Assembly: GCA_963844255.1 (NCBI GenBank)
Contig: CAWJNP010000018.1
Span: 1-64,000, forward strand
Direction: 5' to 3'
Length of the DNA: 64,000 nucleotides
Source: SZAS-79 sp963844255
Lineage (GTDB): Bacteria > Pseudomonadota > Gammaproteobacteria > Burkholderiales > SG8-39
Position 1 is the first letter of the stretch; each line of letters starts with the position of its first letter. The translations under genes and the position numbers were made by a program. Below the pieces are notes generated by a model. The model was not told the origin of the DNA, did not search any database, and saw only the letters and a program-made list of their open reading frames with translations. This document shows positions 1 to 10,556 of the stretch, in pieces.

Positions 1-361
1 CAGGTACATCAGGCTGGTGACGGCCGTGGCGGCGCCACGTTGTATCAACATGTAGAGCAGCGAGCTGCCACCCAGCGTGAGCACCAGCACCGACCACGCC
101 AGCGCGCCGATCATCTCGGGGTGCCAGTCGAAGGCATAAGGCTCGAGCAAGGCCAGCGGCGCGGTGGCGGCCAGCGCCGCGGCCAGCTGCACCGTGTTGG
201 CGGTGCGCACATCGCAAGGCGCGACCCAACGCTTCTGGTAGAGCGTGCCGACGGTGATGCTGGCCAGCGCCAGCACGGCCGGCAGGATGTTGCGCCAGCC
301 GCGGCCTGGCCCGAGGTTGAGTTTGTGGCCGACCACCAGCGCCAGGCCGGCCAGGCCGAGT
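1..361 (-). CDS. DMT/EamA-family transporter, internal fragment
   Basis: One minus-strand frame is open from base 361 to base 1 and encodes about 120 residues with neither start nor stop. It reads LGLAGLALVVGHKLNLG, then further hydrophobic segments, and ends LLYMLIQRGAATAVTSLMYL, the typical end of an EamA repeat, where the helix before the last one carries the (A/V)TSLMYL signature. Family members are inner-membrane drug/metabolite exporters of ten helices; this piece covers roughly the second half. The frame meets an in-frame TGA immediately upstream of base 361, where the sequence changes character, so the gene is cut there by an apparent junction, and on the other side by the window edge. 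Substrate cannot be told. Confidence 0.7.
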
Positions 362-368
362 CACGGTC
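355..368. other. apparent sequence junction 1 (transporter fragment to lipoprotein fragment)
   Basis: A DMT-transporter reading frame and a repeat-lipoprotein reading frame both stop making sense within a few bases of position 361, each in mid-domain. No inverted repeat, target duplication or integrase gene is visible. This looks like an assembly or read chimera rather than a mobile-element boundary. Confidence 0.55.
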
Positions 369-1196
369 GGAGACAGGTTGTTGGAGGGGGACGCAGGTGT
401 CGTACCGGTCAGCGCCGGCGCGGCCGGAGCAGGTCCTTGGTGGACGTACGTGACGCCGTTCGCCGAGCAGTTCGAGACGTTGCCCGCGGCATCCGTGGCG
501 GTGGCGTAGAACGTCGTCGTGGAGTTCGCTCCGACGGTCGTGCCGAGGACGAAGTCACCCGCGCCGTCGGCCGTTCCGGTCGCAAGCGCGGCCCCGGTGC
601 ACCCCGCCGCCGTGTACAACACCACCACGGAGCCCGCTTCGGCGCTGCCTGTCACACCCGGGTTCAGGACGGCCGAGGGCGAAGCAGGCGTCGTGCCCGT
701 CAGAGTCGGCGCGGCTGGAGCTTTCCCGTCGTGCACATACGTCACTCCGCTCGAGGAACAAGGGGAGGGGTTGCCCGTCGCGTCCGTCGCGGTGCCATAG
801 AACGTTGTCGAGGTGTTCGGCAGGACCGTGACGCCGATGCTGAACGCGCCCGCGCCGTCGACCGCGCCCGTCCCAGCGACCGCGCCGCCACAGCCGGCTT
901 GGGTGTACAGCCTCACCGTCGAGCCGCCGGGAGCCGTCCCCTCGACCGACGGCGTCAACACGTTCGACGGCGACAAAGGAGTGGTGCCGACGAGGTTGGG
1001 CGCGGCCACGCAGGTCGGGCAGCCGGGTTCCGCGTCCACCTGGGGCGTGCCGGCGACGCACACGTCGTCTTGGCAGACGTAGCCGTCCAGACACCGGCCC
1101 TCTTTGCAGGGGCGGCCCTCGGTACCGCCGACGTCGAGGCTCAAACTGCAGCCCGGCCAGCATCAAGCAAGCGACTGCCCAGACGATGCGTTGCAC
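362..1196 (-). CDS. Cys-containing repeat lipoprotein, truncated at its C-terminus (foreign block)
   Basis: The start is GTG at 1196. The leader (QRIVWAVACLMLAG) is followed by a lipobox (LAGCSL) only if one G is removed from the GGG near 1150; as read, the frame breaks there. After the break the frame is open to 362. It carries a Cys-rich stretch (GRPCKEGRCLDGYVCQDD) and then at least two copies of an Ig-like module of about 90 residues: a TTPxSPS opening, one Cys after LYTxAGC, a run near TTFYxTATDAxGN, a second Cys, and a VTYVH end. Such lipoproteins are typical of Myxococcota cell surfaces. A third module is cut by the junction at about 361. Function unknown; probably surface or structural. 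Confidence 0.6.
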
Positions 1197-1222
1197 GTGA
1201 CTACCCCCCGGCTGCCTCTGAG

Positions 1223-2617
1223 CTAGAAGGCGCCGCCGATTGAGACCCATCCACCACCCGGCGTCACCGCGACGTCCACCGCGACGTCGCCGTGCGGCGC
1301 CGGTGAGCCTTGAGTGAGCAACAGGTAGAGCCCGGCCCCGAGGCCCGCGGCCGCGACGACACACAACCCGTCCGTCACCAGCGCGGCACTGCGGGCGGAA
1401 GCCACCGCGCCCCGATAGGCCGTCTCATCGACCTGGGGGGTCAGCTTCGCCTCCTTCGCCTTTGCCTGGGCGGTCAGCCCGGCGGCGACGGCGCCCGCTC
1501 CCGCGGCGACGCCGACTCCCACGGCGACGACACCCCACGTCTTCCTCCCACTGCCGGCCTCTGAGGTCTCGATTCGCGGGAGCGGCCCCGGGTCGGCCTG
1601 CTCGACGGTGGCGGTGACCAACCCCGCCACCTCCTCGAGTGCCGGCGCGCTCGTGCTGCCGAGCGACTTCTGCCGCTCTCCAGCCACCCCTCGAGCGGTC
1701 AGCCGCGTGGCGCGGGCCCACACCTCTTGGTCCTTCACCTCGAGCGAGACCGCCACGAGCTCGGGCGTACCCGCCCAGGCCATCAGGCCCTGTCCCGCCG
1801 CCTCGGGCGCGCCTCGGCCGAACCCAGCCTTGAGGTTCTCCAGGCGAGACAGAAGCTCGCGGCCCCCGGGCGCCACCTCGAGCACGGGCGAGACGGCCGA
1901 ACCCGGGCCCGCGCTCACCTCGAGCTGCTTCGTCGCGTACCCCGGCGCCCGCAACGTCAGAACGTGCCGGCCTGGAGTCAACTCCTTCACCTCGAGCGGC
2001 GTGACGCCCCGGAAGGTCCCGTCAACGAAGACCTCGGCCGCCGCCGTGGGCGAGGCAACCTCCAGCCCCGCGGGGGCGGTCTCTCGAATGGCCGCCTGCT
2101 TGCGGTCAATCCAGCCTTGAATCGCCGGAGGCCAGCGCCCAGGCGCGAAGCGGTACCCCGAATTCAAGGTAAACAGACGCGACAGCTCGTCGTCGGCCGG
2201 GTTGCTGTTGCCGGCAAGGCGTAGCGCGACCGCTCTCATTCCGATCGCGTCGAGCAACTCGGGGAAGGTGGCGGTCAAGTCCGTGTCGAGGAACCCATTG
2301 ACCGACGCGCCGAGCTGGTCGACGGCCTTCGCGTACTCGACCGCGTCGAGCGAATCGACGCCGCGGGCGAAGGAGTCCCGCGCTGCCTTCGCCCGGTCAG
2401 TCTTCTCTGCGTCTGCCGCGCTGCGGGCACCCGCTTCGACATCGACCAACTCGAACCGCGCGTCCTTGGCCAGCCGCGCTCTGGCCACACGTCCTGCGGT
2501 CAGCGCCGCTCCCTCGAGCTCCGGCTCGGGCGACACGACCACCACCGAGATTCTTCTCACCTGAGCCTGGGCCAGGCCGGCGAGCAGGGTGAGCGCGGTG
2601 ATTCCCAGTCGCCTCAT
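1223..2617 (-). CDS. PEGA-domain protein with signal peptide (foreign block)
   Basis: 464 residues from ATG at 2617. Residues 1-19 form a signal peptide ending AQA. An alpha-helical region follows (about 20-190), then a PEGA domain near residues 195-245 (AEVFVDGTFRGVTPLEV, then LTPGRHVLTLRAPGY). Two hydrophobic segments lie near the C-terminus (VGVAAGAGAVAAGL and a segment ending GLYLLL). PEGA domains are beta-sandwich surface modules common in Myxococcota, often encoded beside Ser/Thr kinases, as here. Composition (Ala/Pro/Glu rich, many TCG/CTCGAG-type codons) differs from the genes after 3.9 kb. The role in the cell cannot be inferred. Confidence 0.7.
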   Translation of the reverse strand: MRRLGITALTLLAGLAQAQVRRISVVVVSPEPELEGAALTAGRVARARLAKDARFELVDVEAGARSAADAEKTDRAKAARDSFARGVDSLDAVEYAKAVDQLGASVNGFLDTDLTATFPELLDAIGMRAVALRLAGNSNPADDELSRLFTLNSGYRFAPGRWPPAIQGWIDRKQAAIRETAPAGLEVASPTAAAEVFVDGTFRGVTPLEVKELTPGRHVLTLRAPGYATKQLEVSAGPGSAVSPVLEVAPGGRELLSRLENLKAGFGRGAPEAAGQGLMAWAGTPELVAVSLEVKDQEVWARATRLTARGVAGERQKSLGSTSAPALEEVAGLVTATVEQADPGPLPRIETSEAGSGRKTWGVVAVGVGVAAGAGAVAAGLTAQAKAKEAKLTPQVDETAYRGAVASARSAALVTDGLCVVAAAGLGAGLYLLLTQGSPAPHGDVAVDVAVTPGGGWVSIGGAF

Positions 2618-2711
2618 CGTCGTGGCCCCCTTCACTGTGAGCAAATCCCGCAGACTCTCGCAGATGCCATTTCGAGCGTCTACGGTAGGGGCGAAGCCAC
2701 CCGCGGGGACC

Positions 2712-3633
2712 TCAGAAACGAATCAACTCCTTCGCCGTCTCGTTGGCTTTGACGGTGACTTCTCGTTCCCGTGACATGCCCGACGGAGGGTTCACGACGC
2801 GGACCCGGTGCCTTCCGGGCGAAAGCTTCATTCCCTGTACCGGCGAGTCCACGGCCTCCTTGTCGTCCACGACGACGCGGCACCAGGGCACGCAGTTGAC
2901 GTCGAGGAACCCGAGTTCCGGAACCGGCTTCGTCGCGGGCTGCGTCGGCGCGGGTCGTTTCGTGGGTGGCCCCTTCGGCTTCAGGGGCGGCCCGACCACG
3001 GGGACGGGTTGGTCCACGACCGTGTCCGCGGGTGCGTTGGGCGTGGCGGGTTCCACCGCCGTCGTCGCTGGCGGCGCGACCGGGCTGGCCTCGTGGGTCG
3101 AAGCCGACGGAACCAGCGGCGTAGCCGGCGGCGGAGCGACGGGTACGACCGGCGCTGCCGGGTCCGACCCTTGCCAGGGACGGGCGATGGCCAGGGCCGC
3201 GGCCACGAGGATAAGCAGCCCGCCCGCGCCCAGCCCCACCCCCATTCCACGCTGGCCTGCGGACCGAGGCGGTGCGACCGGCTCGACCGGCTCGACCGGT
3301 CGGACCTCGCTCGCCGGCGCGGCCAACGTCGGAGGAGGGGCGTCGTCGATCTCGCTCAGCGGAGCGATTCCCGTATCGAGTGGGGACCCGGAGCCCGGCT
3401 TCGGCGACGCCGTCGGCGCGGAGCGCAGCCGGATCCGCTCGGAGCCCACCTGCTCGACCATGAAGCTCTGCAACTGGCTGAAGATTGGCGCCGTGGTTCG
3501 CGACGAGAGAAAGAGCTCCAGCGCCCTCCGCAGCTCGTTCGCGCTCTGGAAGCGCTTGCCGAGGTCACGCTCGAGCGCGCGCAGAATGACGTCATCCAAC
3601 TCCAGGGGCACGTCGGGCCGAACTTGAGACGGT
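2712..3633 (-). CDS. Ser/Thr protein kinase with PEGA-like tail, N-terminus missing (foreign block)
   Basis: The frame is open from the junction at about 3633 to a TGA at 2712. It begins PPSQVRPDVPLELDDVILRALERD, the last helices of a Hanks-type kinase domain (the motif near subdomain XI), followed by a linker, one transmembrane helix (GVGLGAGGLLILVAAALAIA), a long Pro/Ala/Val-rich periplasmic stretch and a PEGA-like end (GFLDVNCVPWCRVVVDDKE, then LSPGRHRVRVVNPP). In the family the kinase is cytoplasmic and the tail acts as sensor. All catalytic subdomains are absent here because the gene is cut by the junction, so the fragment cannot phosphorylate. Confidence 0.7.
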
Positions 3634-3640
3634 GGCCGTC
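3626..3640. other. apparent sequence junction 2 (kinase fragment to membrane-protein fragment)
   Basis: Kinase-like coding sequence (PPSQVRPDVPLEL) and an unrelated membrane-protein frame (AAFYLLLVTAT) abut here on the same strand. Both are truncated in mid-domain. From this point on the sequence appears continuous with the betaproteobacterial operon. Confidence 0.5.
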
Positions 3641-3885
3641 ACCAGCAGCAAGTAGAAGGCTGCGAGGGCCTCCGGGCCACCGACCGCGCGCGCGGGGAAA
3701 ACCACCGCCGCCGCCGTCACAGCGACGATCGGAAGGCTCGCCAGGCGCAGGCCGAGCCACGCCCCGGACTTGCCCCGGAGCGCAAAACCGCGGCGCTCTG
3801 CATAGAGCACAAAGACGATCGCCATCAGCGCCACCACCGCGAGCGCCACCCAGTAGGGCAGCACCTCCGGATCGATGCGCGGCAT
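3634..3885 (-). CDS. small membrane protein, truncated
   Basis: ATG at 3885 lies 21 bases downstream of the stop of the 3-hydroxyacyl-CoA dehydrogenase gene, so it probably belongs to that operon. The visible 84 residues hold three hydrophobic segments (YWVALAVVALMAIVFVLY; LASLPIVAVTAAAVVF; LAAFYLLLVTA) separated by basic loops (AERRGFALRGK). The frame loses meaning at about 3633, where the foreign kinase fragment begins. I do not recognise the family; it is an inner-membrane protein of unknown function. Confidence 0.45.
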
Positions 3886-3905
3886 GGGCGGCACGGTGAA
3901 CCCGG

Positions 3906-6013
<2,108 letters not shown>

Positions 6014-6022
6014 GGCGTTTCC

Positions 6023-7168
6023 TCAGGATTGCTGGTTGGAAAACACGATCGTGCCGCTGGCGGCGAACATGCCGCCGACGCCGTGGCAGACCGAGGTCTT
6101 CACGCCGGGCACCTGCGCCGGCGCGGTGCCGCGCACCTGGCGCACGCTTTCCTGCAGGGCGAACATCCCGTACATGCCGGTGTGAACGTAGGAGAGCCCG
6201 CCGCCGTTGGTATTCAGCGGCAGCTTGCCGCCGGGCGCGGTATTGCGCGCGGCGATGAAACCGGGCGCCTCGCCGCGCTCGCAGAAGCCCAGGTCTTCCA
6301 GGCCGAACCACGGCAGGTGGGCGAAAGCGTCGTAGATCATCAGGTGGTCGACGTCCTTGTGCTGGATGCCGGATTCGGCAAACGCCTGCTTGCCGGCCAC
6401 GCGAAACGCACGGCTGGTGGTGAAGTCCTCCATCTGGCTGATCATCGGCGTTTCCACGCTCTCGCCCGTGCCGAGGATGTAGACGGGCTTTTGCGGGAAG
6501 TCCTTGGCACGGCTTGCCTTGGTGAGGATCAGCGCGCCGCCGCCGTCGCTGACAAGGCAACACAGCAGCTTGGTGAACGGCCACGCGATCATGCGCGCGC
6601 CGAGCACGTCTTCGACCGTGATCGGGTCGCGGTACGAGGCGCGCGGATTCTTGCCGGCCCACTCGCGCTGGATCACCGCGACCATCGCAAGCTGCTCCAT
6701 GGTGGCGCCGTAGCTCTTCAGGTAGCGCAGCACCGGCAGGGTAAACGCCGTCGGCGGCCCCATCGTGCCATAGGGGAATTCGAACTGGCCGATCAATGAC
6801 GAAGGGCCGGGGCGCACCACCGTGCGCCCGCTCATCGACTTGCCGCTCTCGCCATGCGTGATCAGCACCGTCTCGCACAGACCGTCGTTGATCGCAGCGC
6901 AGGCGTGGCGCACATGCAGCATGAACGAGCAGCCGCCGACCATGCGGTGCCGTCGACGTACTTCGGCACGATGCCCAGGTGGTGGGCGATGTTGGTCGGC
7001 ACTTCACCGGCGCAGGCCACGCCGTCGATGTCCTTGGGCTTCAGGCCGGCATCGGCCATCGCGTTCAGCGCCGCAGTCGCAGTGCAGCTCGAGCTGCGAC
7101 GTGCCGGGGATCGACCCGAGTTCCGTCGTCTCGGCCGCGCCGACGACGGCAATCGAACCGGGCTTCAT
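6023..7168 (-). CDS. SCP-x-type thiolase / acetyl-CoA acetyltransferase-like protein
   Basis: About 381 residues, ATG at 7168 preceded by a strong GGGAGGT ribosome site. The N-terminus MKPGSIAVVGAAETTELG is in one frame; TAALNAMADAGLKPKDIDG is in a second; and MVGGCSFMLHVRHACAAI onward is in a third, so there are breaks near 7080 and 6945. Thiolase-superfamily signs include the Cys in GGCSF and the C-terminal SVCHGVGGMFAASG, where CHG replaces the canonical CxG of degradative thiolases; this is typical of the SCP-x/lipid-transfer group. It should cleave or handle 3-ketoacyl-CoAs of bulky or branched substrates. The preceding gene encodes a DUF35 protein, the usual partner of this thiolase type, and a FadB-like gene follows. 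Confidence 0.8.
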
Positions 7169-7592
7169 GCTGCACCTCCCGCATTTCCGGTTTGAACTGC
7201 GGCAAGGTGATCTTCTCCGACACCGGGACGAATACAACCTCCAAACGCATATCGAGCTGCAGCGCCTCGGGCGTCTGCGGACAGTCGACGATATTGCTCA
7301 TCAGGCGCGGGCCTTCGTCCAGCTGCACCACCGCGATCGAATACGGCGGCGTGAACCCGGGCGCCGGCCGCTCATGAATCACGTAGCTGTACAGCATCCC
7401 CTTGCCGCTGGCCTTGAACCAGCTCACCTTGCGGTGCGCGCATTTCGGGCAGAACGGGCGCGGCGGGAAATACACATGCGCACAGGCATCGCAGCGCTGC
7501 AGGCGCAGTTCACCGGCTTTGGCGCCGTCCCAGTAGGGCTGGGTTTCGGGGGTGGGTACGGGCAGGGGGCGTTTCGGGTCGAAGTCGGGCAT
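7165..7592 (-). CDS. DUF35 Zn-ribbon / OB-fold protein, thiolase partner
   Basis: ATG at 7592, about 140 residues. An N-terminal helix is followed by a zinc ribbon (CDACAHVYFPPRPFCPKC, two CxxC pairs, about residues 34-51) and an OB fold (GMLYSYVIHERPAPGF to LEVVFVPVSEKITLPQF). DUF35 proteins form complexes with SCP-x-type thiolases and often bind acyl-CoA. As read, the frame runs on past the thiolase start to 7065. Adding one base at the CCGG near 7187 gives an end of GNAGGAA and a TGA at 7165 overlapping the thiolase ATG, which is the normal operon arrangement; I take that as the true end. First gene of the minus-strand operon. Confidence 0.75.
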
Positions 7593-7688
7593 GGGGGGGT
7601 CCTGGTCGGGGCTGGAAGACTCGGGGCGGGAGGTCGATTGTGCTTCCCTGTGGAGGCCGTGTAAACCGCGGGCGTCGAAAGCGGTTCT

Positions 7689-8129
7689 TCAGGCGCAGAA
7701 CCCGGGAATTTGCAACGCCTCCCCCGGTGAAAGTATGCGCAGCTGGGGTAGCGTCGGCAGATCCAGCAGGTCCTGATCGCCCGTCACCAGCCAGGGTGCC
7801 TTTGCCGCCAATGCGGCGTGGATGAATTTGTCATCGTCGGCGTCGCGGCAAAACGCCTGTGCCCCAATCGCCGGCGGCACCTCTACCCAGTGGGACAGCG
7901 CACTCGCGTCGTTGAGCAAAGCTGTTCGATCGTCCATGTGCAAATAGCGGTCGAACTTCGGCTTCCACAAGCGCGTTTCGAGTTCCGCGAAGGTCGGCAA
8001 CGAGAACACCGGCCTGCCGCGCGCGACGACCTGGCGCACCAATGCGGCCGGAGTACCGGTTTTTTTCAGGAATGCGCTGATCCAGACGTTGGTGTCGATG
8101 ACGACACGCGCGCCCGGTTCAGCTCTCAT
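7689..8129 (-). CDS. PIN-domain toxin (putative ribonuclease of a type II TA pair)
   Basis: 146 residues from ATG at 8129, which overlaps the end of the antitoxin gene by 11 bases. The PIN fold is clear: VVIDTNVWISAF with the first Asp, an Asn/Glu region (FAELETRLW), and the C-terminal acidic cluster CRDADDDKFIHAAL and VTGDQDLL. These Asp/Glu residues coordinate Mg for RNA cleavage. It matches the COG1569-type PIN toxins (about 140 residues). The antitoxin gene lies just upstream, the usual order for Phd-PIN pairs. A longer open frame extends upstream but lies inside the antitoxin gene, so I chose the start just before the PIN fold. Confidence 0.85.
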   Translation of the reverse strand: MRAEPGARVVIDTNVWISAFLKKTGTPAALVRQVVARGRPVFSLPTFAELETRLWKPKFDRYLHMDDRTALLNDASALSHWVEVPPAIGAQAFCRDADDDKFIHAALAAKAPWLVTGDQDLLDLPTLPQLRILSPGEALQIPGFCA

Positions 8130-8370
8130 CGGCCAGCAGCACCGCCAGTGTTTCGTCGCTGAGGCCGGCGCGCGCGGCCTGATCGGCAGTCTTGTCCATG
8201 GTCTGCCGCAGACGGTCGGCATAGAACGCCCGCATGGCCTCGTAGTCCTGCGCGCTGACCATCACGCCGACCACCCGGTCATGGCGCATCACGCGCACCG
8301 GCTCGCGCTGGGCCTGGTCGATGAACTCGCCGAAGCGGGTTTTGGCTTCATTGGCGGTAAACGTTTTCAT
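8119..8370 (-). CDS. Phd/YefM-family antitoxin
   Basis: 83 residues, ATG at 8370. MKTFTANEAKTRFGEFIDQAQREPVRVMRHDRVV is the characteristic Phd/YefM fold with the 'NEAK.RF...ID.A' pattern and the strand PVRVMRHDRPVGVMVS. The C-terminal 35 residues, which wrap the toxin, end LADES. It should neutralise the PIN toxin encoded immediately downstream and repress its own promoter. A 6-bp inverted repeat lies just before the gene. Confidence 0.85.
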   Translation of the reverse strand: MKTFTANEAKTRFGEFIDQAQREPVRVMRHDRVVGVMVSAQDYEAMRAFYADRLRQTMDKTADQAARAGLSDETLAVLLADES

Positions 8371-8378
8371 AGCTGGCG

Positions 8379-8400
8379 TCGAATGTTTCGTACGATTCGA
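8379..8400. promoter_or_regulatory. inverted repeat upstream of the antitoxin gene (candidate autoregulatory operator)
   Basis: TCGAAT (8379-8384) and ATTCGA (8395-8400) form perfect 6-bp arms separated by 10 bases, 9 bases upstream of the antitoxin ATG. Phd-type antitoxins bind such palindromes over their own promoter; binding here is inferred from position only. Confidence 0.4.
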
Positions 8401-8788
8401 TCATTTTGGTCTAATCGGTCGATTCAGTCAAGATTACTATCGAATCTGGTTTCCACCGCAAATGACCCGACTGTTGAAGCCCATAGGGTAGAGCTTGCCC
8501 GCTTGCGCACGAAGACACGCCGCGACGTCGCGCAGGCTCTCTCGATAAGTCAATAGGTCAATTGGGGGGCGAACGCCATGCACTGGTACTCATCGAGACA
8601 GGAAGACGCTCTGACCTTGTGCACTCCGCCGCAGCGCGCAACGCATCGGCGACGCCTAACCGCTTTTGACCCAAGCAATTCATGCCTAAGCAATCAAAAA
8701 CAAATTTCTACCCGGAAAACATTTAGGATAATCTCCCGCAACGCGACCCGGCGGTCATACCCGGGCATAACGGGGGGGGGGGATTTTC
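8401..8788. other. intergenic region, 388 bases, with a possible HTH remnant
   Basis: No intact gene is visible between the TA pair (minus) and the TpsB gene (plus). On the plus strand, 8473-8556 can be read as VELARLRTKTRRDVAQALSISQ followed by TAG; the TRRDVAQALSISQ part resembles helices 2-3 of an XRE-type HTH, but no start or remaining domain can be found, so it is at most a remnant. The last 11 bases before ATTTTC are a G run (annotated separately). The TpsB promoter should lie here, but no convincing -35/-10 pair was seen. Confidence 0.3.
8772..8782 (+). repeat. homopolymeric G run (11 G) just before the TpsB start
   Basis: Eleven consecutive G occupy 8772-8782, followed by ATTTTC and the GTG at 8789. 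The run sits where a Shine-Dalgarno sequence is expected. Poly-G tracts of this length are classical slip-strand sites, so length changes could alter ribosome binding. No upstream in-frame start exists (TAA at 8768-8770). Confidence 0.6.
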
Positions 8789-10534
8789 GTGTCGACACCT
8801 GGCGATTCCGGCTTGCGCTCCAAGGGTTTTTGCACTGCACGGGCCATCGCAATCGCGTTGGCCGGATCGCTGCTGGCGCTTTCCTGCGGCCTGCTTCATG
8901 CGCAGCAAGCGCCCGATGCAGGAACAATCCTGCGCCAGCAGCCCAAACCTCCCACCGTTCCAGCCTCTAAGCCCGCGGCGCCCAGGCTCGAAAAGCCGGA
9001 CGCGGGCGTGTCCGACGAGAAGATGCAGGCGATGGTCCTCGTCAAGGGCTTCCGTATCAAGGGCAACCGGCTCATCGCGGAAGCGGAGCTCGTCGCGCAG
9101 TTGCACGATTTCGTCAGCAAGGAGGTGCGCTTCGGGCAGCTGCGCAACGCTGTGCTCCAGCTCATCGGCTACTACGCGCAGAAGGGCTATATCGCGCGGG
9201 CGTTCCTGCCGCCGCAGGAGATCAGGGACGGCGTGGTCGAGATCCAGGTGGTCGAGGGCACGCGCGGCACGGTGAGCGTGGAGCGCAAGGGCAATCGCGT
9301 CGACGCGGAACGCGTACGTCGCTTCGTCGAGGCCCGCGCGCCCGCTGGTGCGACGCTGGACATGGCGGCAGTCGGCGAAGCCCTCAATATTCTCAACGAG
9401 CAGCCAGGCGTGGAAGTGAGTGCGAACGTCACCCAGGGGAAGACCGAGGGCGCCGTCGACCTGAGTGTCCTGGCCGCCGACAAGCCGCTCGCCATTGTCG
9501 ACCTTGGGCTGAATAACCTAGGCGCCAAGGCCACGGGCACTGGGCAGGCGGTGGCCAGCCTGACGCTGGCCAATCCCTTCGGCCTGTTCGACGTGGCCTC
9601 GGTCCTCGTCAACAAATCCGAGGGCACGACTTTCGTCCGCGGCGACTACAGCCTCGCGGTGGGTGATCGCGGCCTGCGCCTGGGCGTGACCGGCTCGTCC
9701 CTGACCTATCGCTTGGTGCAGCCGGGCTTCGCGGCGTTGCAGCCGAGCGGCACGGCACGCACGGCGGGCCTCAAGGCCTCCTACCCGCTCGTGCGCCGCA
9801 GCGATTTGTCGCTCACCCTCGACGGCGGCATCGACGGCAAGGAGTTCATCGACCAAACGGTAGCCGGAGAAACCGGCGACCGCCGCGTGCGCGTCGCCAA
9901 TGCCGGCCTGAACGGCTACACCGTCTCGGGCTCGGGCTCGGGCCTGACGGTGATCACCTTTGGCGCGTCTGCGTACGCCGGCTCGCTCAATCAGCGCAAC
10001 GCCACCGCGTTTGCGACGGACGCCGCGGCACGCAATACGCAGGGCAGCTACAGCAAACTGACCTGGGACCTCGGCCTGCTGCGGACGTTCGGGGCCAACT
10101 GGAGCCTGACCGGGACGCTGCGCGGGCAGCATGCGAGCAAGAACCTCGATTCTTCCGAGCGGATCACGCTGGGCGGCGCGAACGCCGTGCGTGCCTACCC
10201 TGTCGGGGAGGCCGTAGGGGACGAGGGCTTGATCCTGAGGGCCGACCTGAAGTACCGGCTGGCCGACGCCTGGCGCGTCGGCGGGTTCTTCGACGCCGGC
10301 CACATCAAGCAGAACCACACCATTCCGCCAGCCGGCGTCGTCACGCCAAACAGTTACTCGCTGAGCGGGGCGGGCCTGGCGCTGGAGTGGCTGCCGTCTG
10401 AGCACATCTCTTTTAGCGTGATGCTCGCCAAACCTGTAGGCAACAACGCGGGCAAGAGCGCCACTGGCACCAACGTCGACGGCAGCCGCAGCAACGGCAA
10501 CCGCGCGTGGCTCAGCCTCACTGCGAAGTTCTAG
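8789..10534 (+). CDS. TpsB outer-membrane transporter (ShlB/FhaC/HecB family) of a two-partner secretion system
   Basis: 581 residues from a GTG at 8789. Residues 1-38 are a long signal peptide (ARAIAIALAGSLLALSCGLLHAQQ). A Pro-rich linker precedes the POTRA region (about 78-225: LVKGFRIKGNRLIAEAELVAQL, then GYYAQKGYIARAFLPPQEIRDG), and a 16-strand barrel occupies about 235-581, with the conserved LGGANAVRAYPVGEAVGDEGL (VRAY/G motif of the plug loop, near 470) and terminal Phe (SLTAKF), the BAM recognition end. It secretes the TpsA protein encoded 23 bases downstream. Length is normal for FhaC-like proteins (about 550-590). An 11-G run immediately before the start may modulate expression. Confidence 0.92.
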   Translation: MSTPGDSGLRSKGFCTARAIAIALAGSLLALSCGLLHAQQAPDAGTILRQQPKPPTVPASKPAAPRLEKPDAGVSDEKMQAMVLVKGFRIKGNRLIAEAELVAQLHDFVSKEVRFGQLRNAVLQLIGYYAQKGYIARAFLPPQEIRDGVVEIQVVEGTRGTVSVERKGNRVDAERVRRFVEARAPAGATLDMAAVGEALNILNEQPGVEVSANVTQGKTEGAVDLSVLAADKPLAIVDLGLNNLGAKATGTGQAVASLTLANPFGLFDVASVLVNKSEGTTFVRGDYSLAVGDRGLRLGVTGSSLTYRLVQPGFAALQPSGTARTAGLKASYPLVRRSDLSLTLDGGIDGKEFIDQTVAGETGDRRVRVANAGLNGYTVSGSGSGLTVITFGASAYAGSLNQRNATAFATDAAARNTQGSYSKLTWDLGLLRTFGANWSLTGTLRGQHASKNLDSSERITLGGANAVRAYPVGEAVGDEGLILRADLKYRLADAWRVGGFFDAGHIKQNHTIPPAGVVTPNSYSLSGAGLALEWLPSEHISFSVMLAKPVGNNAGKSATGTNVDGSRSNGNRAWLSLTAKF

Positions 10535-10556
10535 ACCGGATTCCGGGAGCAAAGAC

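Noticed and set aside
8473..8556. XRE-type HTH regulator gene
   Set aside because: Only one helix-turn-helix-like stretch is readable (TRRDVAQALSISQ) without start, ribosome site or remaining domain.
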